DNA from: an uncultured Paracoccaceae bacterium
Lineage (GTDB): Bacteria; Pseudomonadota; Alphaproteobacteria; Rhodobacterales; Rhodobacteraceae
Reading direction: 5' to 3'
Length of the DNA stretch: 64,000 bases
NCBI GenBank assembly: GCA_947501555.1
Contig: CANMWG010000003.1
Span: 284,572 to 348,571, forward strand
The notes beneath the pieces are model-generated. The model did not search any database. It saw only the letters and a program-made list of their open reading frames with translations, and was not told the DNA's origin. The translations under genes and the position numbers were made by a program. Of the stretch, positions 1 to 9,485 are shown in pieces. Numbering within the stretch: the stretch's first letter is position 1; each line of letters starts with the position of its first letter.

Positions 1-760
1 GGCCATTGTAATCCTTGATAAGGGGGTTGATCTGATAGCACTCAAGGTTCGCAAGCCCCGCACCAGCATGATAGGCCATTGCGTAGCCCTCGCCGGAGTT
101 CGTGGCGTTCTCATATGTCCCATAAAGGTAACCTGACGTCGGCAAACCAAGACGGCCCGCCGCGCCTAGCCCCATAATCACAGCCTTGGCCTTAACTGTT
201 AAAAACTCGGCAGTGCGGGTGTTCACGCAAATCGCGCCGGCAACACGGCCCTCACCTGTCAAAAGGCGGGTGGCCATATAGCGATTGACGATATTAATCC
301 GCGCCTTGCGCAGCTGACGGTAAAGCGCTTTCTTTACAGTGTCCCCATTCGGCATTGGCAGGACATAAGTGCCAATATGATGCACCTTCTTGACATCATA
401 TTCGCCATTTTCATCCTTCTGGAACCGAATGCCAAAACTGTCGAGTTCCTGAATGATCCCATAACATTCTTCGGCATACCGATAGACCGCCGCCTGATCG
501 CAGATACCGTCATTGGCGATGGTGATTTCTTTGGTGTATTGCTCGGGCGTGGCGTAGCCCGGGATCACCGAGTTATTCAGCCCGTCCATCCCCATGGATA
601 TTGCGCCGGACCGTTTGACGTTTGCCTTGTCCAGCAGAACCACATTTGCCTTTGGGTTCTTCTTTTTGGCCTTTAGTGCGGCCATTGGGCCAGCAGTCCC
701 ACCGCCGATGATCAGAATGTCACATTCAAGCGTGTTTGAACTGTCTAGTATTTCGTCCAT
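1..760 (-). CDS. FAD-dependent flavoprotein, AprA/fumarate reductase-like (partial, 5' part)
   Basis: The gene runs off the left edge of the window; 253 codons of the N-terminal part are visible. It starts at ATG 760 behind a GGGAG ribosome site. The protein opens with a Rossmann FAD-binding segment (CDILIIGGGTAGPMAALKAK, about residues 13-32) and continues with VKRSGAISMGMDGLNNSVIP and IPGYATPEQYTKEITIANDG, features of the adenylylsulfate reductase alpha / fumarate reductase flavoprotein superfamily. It is transcribed away from a DUF971 gene and from fdxA/fpr, suggesting a redox or sulfur-linked role with ferredoxin as partner (inference). Members annotated this way often lie beside a small 4Fe-4S protein, so the substrate cannot be named. 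Family is fairly sure, specific reaction unknown. Confidence 0.85.
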   Translation of the reverse strand, partial: MDEILDSSNTLECDILIIGGGTAGPMAALKAKKKNPKANVVLLDKANVKRSGAISMGMDGLNNSVIPGYATPEQYTKEITIANDGICDQAAVYRYAEECYGIIQELDSFGIRFQKDENGEYDVKKVHHIGTYVLPMPNGDTVKKALYRQLRKARINIVNRYMATRLLTGEGRVAGAICVNTRTAEFLTVKAKAVIMGLGAAGRLGLPTSGYLYGTYENATNSGEGYAMAYHAGAGLANLECYQINPLIKDYNG

Positions 761-821
761 TGCTGGCTCCCTACGGTGGCTATAGATCAGCTTGCGCCGT
801 GCTGCAGCGCAGCGCTGTCAA

Positions 822-1112
822 TTAATTGTCAAACTGGTCGGAAAGTTCACGAAGGTAGGTGAACGGGTAGATCGCCTTTTCATGACCATCTGAAAAATGT
901 AGGTTCACGCCTGCTGCACCGACTTGGTAAATACCTGTGATCCGAAGGCCGGGAAGCACCTGAACTTCGCCGTGATCTAACCGCTCCCTTATCGACCAAG
1001 CGTCCTTCGCTTCCTGACGTAAAAGGGCTGCAGGAAGGTTGGTGACCCGCCCGCTTTCCCATGTCACACGCAGTTCTTCGCAGGTTTCAGTTGCAGCCAA
1101 TTCGGTGATCAT
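822..1112 (-). CDS. DUF971 domain protein
   Basis: A 96-residue protein starting at ATG 1112 behind AGGAGA. The sequence (WESGRVTNLPAALLRQEAKD, then LRITGIYQVGAAGVNLHFSD and YPFTYLREL) follows the DUF971 fold, which is also the N-terminal domain of gamma-butyrobetaine hydroxylase and occurs alone as a small protein in iron-sulfur contexts. Its stop is about 60 bp upstream of the flavoprotein start on the same strand, so the two are probably co-transcribed. It is divergent from fdxA. In other bacteria free-standing DUF971 proteins sit next to Fe-S assembly genes; a role in Fe-S or electron transfer here is inference from context only. Confidence 0.8.
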   Translation of the reverse strand: MITELAATETCEELRVTWESGRVTNLPAALLRQEAKDAWSIRERLDHGEVQVLPGLRITGIYQVGAAGVNLHFSDGHEKAIYPFTYLRELSDQFDN

Positions 1113-1232
1113 TTCGATTCTCCTGTTCTTGCCCCCAACCTGCGAGCAAAGGAATTTTCAAAATAGCAATTTGTTGACGGACAAACGCGCTGCAACGCGG
1201 CAAAAGCAAAAAACCTTAGAAAGCCCTATGCC

Positions 1233-1574
1233 ATGACTTATGTCGTCACTGATAATTGTATTGCCTGCAAATATACCGACTGCGTGGACGTCTGCCCTGT
1301 AGATTGTTTCTATGAAGGCGAGAACATGTTGGTGATCCACCCAGACGAATGCATAGATTGCGGCGTTTGCGAACCAGAATGTCCCGCTGATGCGATCCGT
1401 CCGGATACTGAGCCAGATATGGAAAAATGGGTCACCTTCAACCAAAAGTTCGCAGAGCTTTGGCCTGTTATCCTGTCATCCAAGGAACCGATGGACAACG
1501 CAGAAAAGCTTGATGGAACAAGCGACAAGCTCAGGACTCATTTCTCGGAAAAGCCGGCTGAAGAAGCCGCATAA
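1233..1574 (+). CDS. fdxA: 7Fe-8S ferredoxin FdxA
   Basis: A 113-residue ferredoxin with the FdxA cysteine pattern: C9, C17 and C50 are placed for a 3Fe-4S cluster, and C21, C40, C43 and C46 for a 4Fe-4S cluster (motifs [26 protein letters not shown]). Length and C-terminal extension match the Azotobacter-type ferredoxin I family. It is a soluble electron carrier and lies 9 bp upstream of a ferredoxin-NADP reductase, its likely redox partner, in the same operon. The start ATG 1233 has only a weak ribosome site (AGAAAG). The gene is divergent from DUF971. Confidence 0.95.
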   Translation: MTYVVTDNCIACKYTDCVDVCPVDCFYEGENMLVIHPDECIDCGVCEPECPADAIRPDTEPDMEKWVTFNQKFAELWPVILSSKEPMDNAEKLDGTSDKLRTHFSEKPAEEAA

Positions 1575-1583
1575 GGATACCTC

Positions 1584-2378
1584 ATGAACGTGCAAGCAAC
1601 CGCAAAGGTCCAGCCCGACGCGCAGACCGTTACCTCGGTAAAACATTGGACGGATACGCTTTTTTCTTTCCGCGTCTCACGGCCGCAATCACTGCGCTTC
1701 CGCTCCGGGGAATTTGTGATGATCGGCCTGTTGAAGGACGACGGCAAGCCTTTGTTGCGCGCCTATTCGATCGCATCCCCATCATGGGACGAAGAACTCG
1801 AGTTTTATTCGATCAAAGTGCCAGACGGCCCGCTGACCTCACGGCTGCAAAAGATTGTGCCCGGAGACGAGATCATCCTTCGCCCCAAGCCGGTCGGCAC
1901 TTTGGTGCTGGATGCGTTGCTGCCCGGAAAGCGATTGTGGATGATCGCGACGGGCACAGGCATTGCGCCATTCGCATCCCTATTGCGGGATCCCGAGACC
2001 TGGGAAAACTACAATCAAGTGATCGTCGCCCACACCTGCAGAACGCGCGATGAATTGGCCTATGGGTCCGAGATTGTGAAAGCTTTGCCAGACGACCCGC
2101 TCATCGGAGAGCTGGTTGGTGACAAACTTTGCTATTATCCCACAACCACGCGCGAAGCCTCTGACATCGAAGGCCGTATCAGCGACCATATCCGAGATGG
2201 CCGCGTGTTTGATCACTTCAACATGGCAAAGTGGGACGCCGCAGCAGATCGCGTGATGATCTGCGGGAACCTTGCGCTCAACAAAGACATCATGGGGCTA
2301 TGCGAAGCACATGGGCTATGTGAAGGCGCAAATTCCGATCCCAAACACTTTGTTGTCGAAAAAGCGTTTATTGACTAA
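1584..2378 (+). CDS. fpr: Ferredoxin--NADP+ reductase
   Basis: A 264-residue flavoprotein that exchanges electrons between NADP(H) and ferredoxin or flavodoxin. The FAD-binding motif RAYSIASPSWDEELEFYSIK (around residue 60) and the NADP pyrophosphate site TGTGIAPFASLLRDP (around residue 115) are clear, and the C-terminus ends VEKAFID, typical of the bacterial Fpr subclass. ATG 1584 is preceded by AAGGA and follows fdxA by 9 bp, so the pair is one operon. The last 11 bp overlap the convergent DsbA-like gene. Confidence 0.95.
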   Translation: MNVQATAKVQPDAQTVTSVKHWTDTLFSFRVSRPQSLRFRSGEFVMIGLLKDDGKPLLRAYSIASPSWDEELEFYSIKVPDGPLTSRLQKIVPGDEIILRPKPVGTLVLDALLPGKRLWMIATGTGIAPFASLLRDPETWENYNQVIVAHTCRTRDELAYGSEIVKALPDDPLIGELVGDKLCYYPTTTREASDIEGRISDHIRDGRVFDHFNMAKWDAAADRVMICGNLALNKDIMGLCEAHGLCEGANSDPKHFVVEKAFID

Positions 2379-3069
2379 GCCAAATCTCGGCCAAAGCATC
2401 GACATCGGTTGAACCGTATTGCACGGAAGTCGAGGTCACAAACGCAGGCGTTCCCAAAATACCCAAGTCAATCGCCAAATCCCGGTTCCGGTCAATTTCT
2501 GCGTCAACTTCCGCGCTTTGCATTTCCGCTTTGATAGCCTCAAAATCCAGCGCTAAGTCATCTGCTATTTCTTTAAATCCGCCCTCATTCAATGGGCCTC
2601 GCATGGCCCATAAGGCGTCGTGGACCTGCGCGTAGGCAGCGGCGCCCGCAACCTGTTCGGTCGCCAACGCAAACCGGGCTGCGCGTTCGGATCCGGGCGA
2701 TAGGATTGGTAACTGAAGCATCTCAATCCGAAGATCCGGATGTTCCTCGACCAAGGCCTCAAGCTTAGGATGTATCGCTTTGCAAGGCGCGCAACGATAG
2801 TCAAAAAACTCGACAACTTTGTTTGGTGCCTCTGCCGCGCCCATTCCCAATGCAGTGGTGCTCAGGATTTCTGGATACCCCGACAGCTTTTGTGCAATCT
2901 CTGCTTCGACCTGCCGTTGGTTCAAGACCTCTAAGGACCGAAGAATGATTTCGGGATTGGCCAATATGTAGTCCCGCACCCGCTCCTCAAAGTTTTCCTC
3001 ATGTGCCATAGCAGTCCCGGCCAACGTTAAGTTGACAAGGCAGAAAGCTATCAAGGACACGTATTTCAT
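2368..3069 (-). CDS. Periplasmic DsbA-family thiol:disulfide oxidoreductase
   Basis: A 233-residue protein with an N-terminal signal peptide (hydrophobic core LIAFCLVNLTLAGTA, cleavage likely after AMA). A longer frame to 3150 exists, but ATG 3069 directly precedes the signal peptide and has a GGAGGG ribosome site. The thioredoxin-fold active site is C93-A-P-C96 in FFDYRCAPCKAIHP, and the cis-proline loop is seen in LGILGTPAFV. This is the Com1/DsbA-like group (N-terminal helical region before the thioredoxin fold). It probably oxidises or isomerises disulfides in the periplasm. It overlaps the end of fpr by 11 bp on the opposite strand. Confidence 0.88.
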   Translation of the reverse strand: MKYVSLIAFCLVNLTLAGTAMAHEENFEERVRDYILANPEIILRSLEVLNQRQVEAEIAQKLSGYPEILSTTALGMGAAEAPNKVVEFFDYRCAPCKAIHPKLEALVEEHPDLRIEMLQLPILSPGSERAARFALATEQVAGAAAYAQVHDALWAMRGPLNEGGFKEIADDLALDFEAIKAEMQSAEVDAEIDRNRDLAIDLGILGTPAFVTSTSVQYGSTDVDALAEIWLSQ

Positions 3070-3348
3070 TCGCCCTCCAGCACCGGACTGTTCACCGTGA
3101 TCAAAGTAGAGAAGGTTGCCTGCGGAAACGACAAACGGCCATTCGTCCATAAATCACACATGGTTAGGTTAAAAAAAGAGCACCGACTCCAATTTTGAAC
3201 ATTTTTTGATCACACACCTTATTGGGACTGCGTTTCTCACAGAACACAGTGCCGTCCTCAACGTGTTTCGAAATTCCTCCAAGGCAGGCCTTGGCTGCGA
3301 CCTGCGGCGACGCTATCACGGCCTTCCAAATATCCGGAGGAACTCACC

Positions 3349-5673
3349 ATGATCCCTGTCGCTGACCGTATTGCCCATAATATCGCCACCGACATCGGTG
3401 CGCGCGCTGAGCAGGTCAAAGCGACAGTTGCCATGCTTGATGGGGGAGACACCGTCCCCTTCGTCGCGCGTTACCGTAAAGAGGCAACGGGTGGGTTGGA
3501 TGACGCGCAACTGCGCCGTTTGGCCGAGCGGTTGGATTACCTGCGTGACTTGGAAAAGCGCCGGGCCAGCATTCTTGATGAGATCAAATCTCAGGGAAAA
3601 CTGACGGACGCATTAGCCCGCGATATTGCTGCGGCAGATACCAAAGCGATTTTGGAAGACTTGTATTTGCCGTTCAAGCCCAAGCGGCGCACGAAAGCGA
3701 TGATCGCGCGCGAGAACGGTCTTGAGCCGCTTTTGCGTGCCATTCTTGCAGATCGGAACGTAGATCCCGCCGATTTAGCACAGGCATATGTCAACGATGT
3801 TGTGCCTGACACGAAAGAGGCACTCTCGGGGGCACGCGATATTCTGGTGGAAGAGCTTGGCGAAAACGCCGCCTTGTTAGGCCGTTTGCGCGAGGTGATG
3901 CAGCAAGAGGCGCTGATCACTGCGACTGTCCTTAAAGGCAAGGAAGAAGCCGGCGCAAAGTTCTCCGACTACTTCGATCACAGCGAGAAATGGGCGACTA
4001 TCCCGTCCCACCGCGCCCTTGCGATCTTGCGTGCAGCAAAGGAAGAGATTGTCACCATCAGCATTGCTCCGGAACCAGAGACCGGCAAGCAGCGGATTGT
4101 AAGCATCATCGCGCATGAGATTGGCATTCATGGCGAAGGGCCGGGTGATCTCTGGCTGCGCAGCGTGGCTGACTGGGCGTGGAACGTCAAATTGAGCCTG
4201 TCCATGTACATGGACCTTCTGACGGATCTGCGACGCCGGGCGCATGCAGCGGCCATTGATGTCTTCGCCCGAAACTTGCGTGATCTTCTGCTCGCCGCCC
4301 CTGCCGGTGCGCGCGCCACCTTGGGGCTTGATCCGGGTATCAGGACAGGGTGCAAGATCGCAGTGGTGGATGAGACAGGCAAGCTGCTGGATACCGCCAC
4401 AATCCATCCATTCCAACCGCGTAACGATTTGCGCGGGGCCGAAGAGACTTTGGCCCAGTTGATCCAGCGGCATGGTATCGCATTGATTGCCATCGGAAAT
4501 GGCACTGCCAGTCGCGAATCTGAACGGCTGGTCGCGGATACGATCAAAAACCTACCGTCGAATGCACCCCGCCCCACGCAGGTTGTGGTGTCAGAAGCAG
4601 GAGCGTCGGTTTATTCAGCGTCAGAGCTTGCGTCCCAGGAATTCCCGGAAATTGATGTGTCGCTGCGAGGCGCCGTCTCAATCGCCCGTCGCCTGCAAGA
4701 CCCCTTGGCAGAGCTCGTCAAAATCGAACCGCAAGCTATCGGTGTCGGCCAATACCAACATGACGTGGATCAGCGCCGCCTTGCGCAATCCCTTGCAGCC
4801 GTCGTTGAAGATGCCGTGAATGCCGTCGGTGTTGATCTGAATATGGCGTCCGCACCGCTCTTATCGCATATCGCCGGGCTTGGCCCATCATTGGCGCAGG
4901 CCATTGTCATGCATCGCGATGCAAATGGTCCCTTTGCAACACGCAAAGCCCTGTTGGATGTTGCGGGGTTGGGGCCAAAGGCCTTTGAACAATGTGCTGG
5001 CTTCCTGCGGATCACCGACGGAGCAGAGCCGCTTGACGCATCCTCCGTTCATCCCGAGGCTTACGGTGTCGCACGTAAGATCGTTCAGGCCTGTGGACGC
5101 GATATCCGTGCCATCATGGGGGATAGCGGCGCACTCAAGGGTCTTCGTGCGGAACAATTCGTCGACGACACTTTTGGCCTTCCCACCGTGCGCGACATTC
5201 TGACAGAGCTTGAAAAACCGGGCCGAGATCCGCGCCCAACCTTCAAGACCGCCACATTTGCGGAAGGCATCGATAGTATCACAGATCTCAAACCTGGTAT
5301 GTCGCTTGAAGGCACAGTCACGAACGTAGCGGCTTTTGGCGCATTCGTTGATATTGGTGTGCACCAAGACGGTTTGGTGCATGTGAGCCAGCTGGCAGAT
5401 CGTTTTGTCAAAGACCCACATGAGATCGTCAAAGCAGGTGATGTCGTTCGCGTCCGCGTGACAGAAATTGATGTGCCACGCAAACGCATTGGGCTCAGTA
5501 TGCGCAAAGATGCCGGTGCCAAGTCCGTATCTGCTGGAAACACGGACAAGAAACCAAAGGCAGCCAATCGCGCGAAATCCAATACCGCGAAACCAGCTGC
5601 CTCAAACAGCCAAGGTGCATTGGGGTCAGCATTAGCGGAAGCCCTGAAACAATCGACCAACGGCTCCAAGTGA
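3349..5673 (+). CDS. tex: Transcription accessory protein Tex
   Basis: A 774-residue S1-domain RNA-binding protein. The order is an N-terminal helical region (KYRKEATGGLDDAQLRRLAE is RYRKEATG in the sequence, near residue 40), a YqgF/RNase H-like domain (LGLDPGIRTGCKIAVVD, about 325), helix-hairpin-helix repeats (HIAGLGPSLAQAIV, about 505; VAGLGPKAFEQCAGF, about 545) and an S1 domain (GTVTNVAAFGAFVDIGVHQD, about 655) with a Lys/Ala-rich tail. Tex binds nucleic acid and affects transcription and ribosome-linked processes in bacteria. ATG 3349 has a strong GGAGG site. It stands alone, with a 280-bp upstream region shared with the divergent dsbA-like gene. Confidence 0.95.
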   Translation: MIPVADRIAHNIATDIGARAEQVKATVAMLDGGDTVPFVARYRKEATGGLDDAQLRRLAERLDYLRDLEKRRASILDEIKSQGKLTDALARDIAAADTKAILEDLYLPFKPKRRTKAMIARENGLEPLLRAILADRNVDPADLAQAYVNDVVPDTKEALSGARDILVEELGENAALLGRLREVMQQEALITATVLKGKEEAGAKFSDYFDHSEKWATIPSHRALAILRAAKEEIVTISIAPEPETGKQRIVSIIAHEIGIHGEGPGDLWLRSVADWAWNVKLSLSMYMDLLTDLRRRAHAAAIDVFARNLRDLLLAAPAGARATLGLDPGIRTGCKIAVVDETGKLLDTATIHPFQPRNDLRGAEETLAQLIQRHGIALIAIGNGTASRESERLVADTIKNLPSNAPRPTQVVVSEAGASVYSASELASQEFPEIDVSLRGAVSIARRLQDPLAELVKIEPQAIGVGQYQHDVDQRRLAQSLAAVVEDAVNAVGVDLNMASAPLLSHIAGLGPSLAQAIVMHRDANGPFATRKALLDVAGLGPKAFEQCAGFLRITDGAEPLDASSVHPEAYGVARKIVQACGRDIRAIMGDSGALKGLRAEQFVDDTFGLPTVRDILTELEKPGRDPRPTFKTATFAEGIDSITDLKPGMSLEGTVTNVAAFGAFVDIGVHQDGLVHVSQLADRFVKDPHEIVKAGDVVRVRVTEIDVPRKRIGLSMRKDAGAKSVSAGNTDKKPKAANRAKSNTAKPAASNSQGALGSALAEALKQSTNGSK

Positions 5674-5770
5674 GCCACAACGATTTTCGGCAACATGGCG
5701 GAAGTCGGTCTTGCAGACACTAAGGTCCGAGCAGCGACGTACTCTCGATTACCCCCAAAGAGTGCAGGTA

Positions 5771-8700
5771 TCAGACTTCCTTTCCATACCCACCACCGCC
5801 GGGGCTCTTGAGTACAAAAATATCGCCGCTGCCCATCTCGGTCGCGTCATTTCCAGCAAGGTGGTCGATCTGGCCACAAGAGCGGATGACCGTGTTTTCG
5901 CCAGTTTGGCCGGGCTGCCCACCTGCGGCACCATGCGGCTGCGTTTTGCGGTGTGATGTCAAAACGGTGACGGTCATTGGCTCAAGGAACCGCAGTTTGC
6001 GGGTGATGCCATCGCCGCCCCGATATGCCCCCCCACCGCCAGACCCGGCCCGGATCGAAAATTCTTCGACCCGCACGGGGAACCGGTTTTCCAGAACTTC
6101 TGGATCGGTCATCAGCGTATTGGTCATATGGCTGTGCACCGCAGAGGCCCCGTCGAACCCGTCGCCTGCCCCTGCCCCGCCACAAATCGTTTCGTAGTTT
6201 TGAAGCGTCTCGTTGCCGTAGACAAAATTGTTCATTGTCCCCTGACTGCCCGCAACAACCCCAAGCGCCCCATAGAGCGTGTCCGCAATCGCTTGGCTGA
6301 CTTCCGTATTACCCGAGATCACAGCAGCAGGGGCATCCGGGTTGATCATGCTGCCTGCAGGAACCGTCAAATGCAGCGGTTTCATGCAGCCTTCGTTCAT
6401 CGGAATGTCAGATCCAACGAGCGTACGGAACACATATAAAACGACCGCCCGACAGATCGATAGCGGTGCGTTATAGTTGAACGCGTCCTGTGGTGACGTG
6501 CCTGTGAAATCAATATGGGCCGTCCGCGACGCCTTATCGACCGTCATGGCGACCTTGATCTGCGCCCCGCTGTCCAGCGGATAGGCAAAGCTGCAATCGT
6601 GCAGCACATCCAACACGCGGCGCACACTTTCTTCGGCGTTGTCTTGCACATGGCCCATATAGGCATGCACGACCGGTAGGCCGAATTGCCGCGTGATCTT
6701 TTGCAATTCGCGCACCCCCGTGGCGTTGGCCGCAATCTGTGCGGCCAGATCGGCAAGGTTTTGATCGACATTGCGGCAGGGGTATTTTGCGGATGACAGC
6801 AGGTCGCGGGTTTCGCGTTCCTGCAATGCGCCCGCTTTCACCAGCAGGAAGTTATCGATCAGCACGCCTTCTTCGTCGATATGCCGACTGTCAGGTGGGG
6901 CGGACCCCGGTGTTGTGCCGCCAATATCCGCGTGATGCCCGCGTGACGCGACCGTGTAGATGATGTTTTGTCCGGCCTCATCGAAGACCGGGGTAATTAC
7001 CGTCACATCTGGCAGATGCGTTCCACCGTTAAACGGGTTGTTCATCATGAACACATCGCCGGGCCGGATCTTGCCCGCGTTCTGCGCCAGGATCGACCGC
7101 ACGCTGCCCGACATTGACCCAAGATGGACCGGCACATGCGGTGCATTCGCAACCAGATCGCCATGTTGATCAAAAATCGCACAGGAGAAATCCAGCCGCT
7201 CTTTGATATTTACCGAATAGGCCGTGTTGGCCAAGGTTGCCCCCATCTGCTCGGCGATGGACATGAAAAGGTTGTTGAAAACCTCAAGCATCACAGGATC
7301 AACCGAGGTGCCAATGGCCTCGGCCCGGTGCAGCGGTATGATCCGGCGCAGGACAAGATTGCCCCCGGTGGCGCATTCGGCCCGCCAGCCGTCTTCGATG
7401 ATATTGGTGCCCGTGGGTTCGGTCAGGATCGCGGGGCCGTCGACTGTTTGGCCTTTTGATAGCTTTGTGCGGTCCACCAATGGGACGTCCCGCCATGCAC
7501 CGCCGGAAAACATTTGCGCCGTATGTGCCGGTTGTGTCGCGCCGACCGTGTCGGGCAGTGTGACCGCCTCGCCCGTGGCGCCAATTGCCTCGGCTGTCAG
7601 CAGATCAATGATCAGATCAGCCTGCACGGGCACAAAGCCAAACCGCTGTTTGTGTATTTGCTGAAAGGCCTGCGTCATCTCTGCGACCGAACCGAAGGGC
7701 ACTTCGAGGGTTTGATGCGCACCCGTTGTGCGGATATGCGCGGTGGTCACGACCGTGATGGCGCTCTCCGGCAAGCCTTGTTCACGCACTTCGGCTTTTG
7801 CGGCGGCGGTCAATGTGGCAAGTTCTTGCGCCGCCGCGCTGTGATCGTCAATCGGGCGCGCAAACTGATGTTCATGGATCGCCCGCACGTCAGCCAACCC
7901 CATGCCAAAGGCAGATAGGACCCCTGCGAAGGGATGGATAAACACCGTTTCCATACCCAAAGTGTCCGCAACCAGACAGGCATGCTGCCCACCGGCACCG
8001 CCAAAGCAATTCATGGTGTATTGGGTCACGTCATAGCCCCGTTGCACGCTGATCTTTTTGATTGCATTGGCCATGTTTTCGACCGCAATGCGCAGGAACC
8101 CTTCGGCAATATCCTCAACCGATTTGTCAGTGCCAATTTCGGCCGCGAGCGCGTTGAACTTGTCGCGGACGACGTCTGCATCCAACGGTGCGTCCCCGTT
8201 CGGACCAAACACAGATGGAAACTGTGAGGGCTGCAATTTGCCCAAGAGCACGTTGCAATCGGTCACCGTCAATGGCCCGCCACGGCGATAAGCGGCGGGG
8301 CCTGGGTTGGCGCCTGCACTTTCGGGGCCGACCTGCATGCGGCCATCCCGGTAAGACAAGATCGACCCGCCACCTGCGGCAACCGTATGGATGGACATCA
8401 TCGGGGCCCGCATGCGCACGCCCGCAACTTCTGTCTCAAAAGACCGTTCATATTCGCCCGCGTAATGACAGACATCCGTAGAGGTGCCGCCCATGTCAAA
8501 ACCAATGATCCGATCAAAATTCAGCGCGCCTGCAGAGCGGACCATGCCAACCACGCCGCCTGCCGGTCCGGATAGAATTGCGTCTTTGCCCTGAAACCGG
8601 CCCGCATCAGTAAGCCCCCCGTTTGATTGCATAAACATCAAACTGTCGCAGCCACCGCCCTTTGCGTTCAGTGCCGTCGCTACTTGATCAATATAGCGCC

Positions 8701-9370
8701 GCAGGATGGGCGACAGATAGGCATCGACGACGGCAGTGTCCCCGCGTGAGACAAGTTTGATCAACGGGCTGGCCTCATGGCTGAGCGAGATTTGCGCAAA
8801 GCCTGCTTGCGCGGCCAACTCGCCCAATTGTTTCTCATGGTCGGTGAATTTATAGCCGTGCATCAAAGCAATCGCGACCGACCTGTAACCTTTGCTATAG
8901 GCATCCGCGAGCGCGTCGCGCGCCTTTTCCGTGTTCAAAGGCGTGATTGTTTTCCCGTCTGCCGCGACCCGTTCTTCGACCTCGATCACCTCTTCATAAA
9001 GCAGCTCGGGGCGTTGGATATTGAGATCAAACAGTTTGGGCCGGTTTTGGTAGCCAATGCGCAGAAGATCCCGCAGACCCTTGGTGATGAACAGAATTGT
9101 GCGTTCGCCCTTGCGCTCTAACAGGGCATTTGTTGCAACCGTTGTCCCCATTTTGACGGTTGAGATCTGGCCGGGCCTGACCTTTTCATCACCTTCCTGA
9201 CCGAGGAGTGCTTTAATCCCATGGACCGCTGCATCGGAGTAACTTTCTGGGTTTTCAGACAAAAGTTTGTGGGTTTTCAACGACCCATCCGGTTTTCGCG
9301 CGACGATATCCGTGAAGGTGCCACCGCGATCAACCCAAAACTGCCACTTATCTACGCTGGTATGATCCAC
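5771..9370 (-). CDS. oplAH: 5-oxoprolinase / hydantoinase A-B fusion (ATP-hydrolysing)
   Basis: A 1199-residue fused enzyme. The N-terminal half is hydantoinase A (WVDRGGTFTDIVA at about residue 12; FDMGGTSTDVCHY about 295, the ATP-binding actin-like fold). The C-terminal half is hydantoinase B (EVFNNLFMSIAEQMGATLAN about 695; NNPFNGGTHLPDVTVITP; Gly-rich end GSGGGGAYRGGDGITRKL). The full-length fusion is typical of 5-oxoprolinase, which converts 5-oxoproline plus ATP to glutamate. The start is GTG 9370 with a perfect AGGAGGT site. It is divergent from a TRAP transporter; together they suggest uptake and use of 5-oxoproline or a related cyclic amide (inference). N-methylhydantoinase activity is an alternative. 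Confidence 0.9.
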   Translation of the reverse strand: MDHTSVDKWQFWVDRGGTFTDIVARKPDGSLKTHKLLSENPESYSDAAVHGIKALLGQEGDEKVRPGQISTVKMGTTVATNALLERKGERTILFITKGLRDLLRIGYQNRPKLFDLNIQRPELLYEEVIEVEERVAADGKTITPLNTEKARDALADAYSKGYRSVAIALMHGYKFTDHEKQLGELAAQAGFAQISLSHEASPLIKLVSRGDTAVVDAYLSPILRRYIDQVATALNAKGGGCDSLMFMQSNGGLTDAGRFQGKDAILSGPAGGVVGMVRSAGALNFDRIIGFDMGGTSTDVCHYAGEYERSFETEVAGVRMRAPMMSIHTVAAGGGSILSYRDGRMQVGPESAGANPGPAAYRRGGPLTVTDCNVLLGKLQPSQFPSVFGPNGDAPLDADVVRDKFNALAAEIGTDKSVEDIAEGFLRIAVENMANAIKKISVQRGYDVTQYTMNCFGGAGGQHACLVADTLGMETVFIHPFAGVLSAFGMGLADVRAIHEHQFARPIDDHSAAAQELATLTAAAKAEVREQGLPESAITVVTTAHIRTTGAHQTLEVPFGSVAEMTQAFQQIHKQRFGFVPVQADLIIDLLTAEAIGATGEAVTLPDTVGATQPAHTAQMFSGGAWRDVPLVDRTKLSKGQTVDGPAILTEPTGTNIIEDGWRAECATGGNLVLRRIIPLHRAEAIGTSVDPVMLEVFNNLFMSIAEQMGATLANTAYSVNIKERLDFSCAIFDQHGDLVANAPHVPVHLGSMSGSVRSILAQNAGKIRPGDVFMMNNPFNGGTHLPDVTVITPVFDEAGQNIIYTVASRGHHADIGGTTPGSAPPDSRHIDEEGVLIDNFLLVKAGALQERETRDLLSSAKYPCRNVDQNLADLAAQIAANATGVRELQKITRQFGLPVVHAYMGHVQDNAEESVRRVLDVLHDCSFAYPLDSGAQIKVAMTVDKASRTAHIDFTGTSPQDAFNYNAPLSICRAVVLYVFRTLVGSDIPMNEGCMKPLHLTVPAGSMINPDAPAAVISGNTEVSQAIADTLYGALGVVAGSQGTMNNFVYGNETLQNYETICGGAGAGDGFDGASAVHSHMTNTLMTDPEVLENRFPVRVEEFSIRAGSGGGGAYRGGDGITRKLRFLEPMTVTVLTSHRKTQPHGAAGGQPGQTGENTVIRSCGQIDHLAGNDATEMGSGDIFVLKSPGGGGYGKEV

Positions 9371-9416
9371 GCCAACCTCCTAGAATCAATTTAATGTTGC
9401 TTTATTGTTATAACGC

Positions 9417-9429
9417 TGACAAATTGTCA
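9417..9429. promoter_or_regulatory. Palindromic operator candidate between oplAH and dctP
   Basis: The 115-bp divergent region holds TGACAA-A-TTGTCA, an exact inverted repeat with a 1-base centre, next to a GTTATAAC palindrome at 9407-9414. Its place between the oplAH and TRAP start codons suits a repressor site controlling both directions. The MarR-type gene at the end of the same locus is the obvious candidate regulator (inference). Confidence 0.5.
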
Positions 9430-9485
9430 ACGTAATGGATTCGACAGAAATCCGACACCAACCGTTCTTGATAGGGAGACATCAC

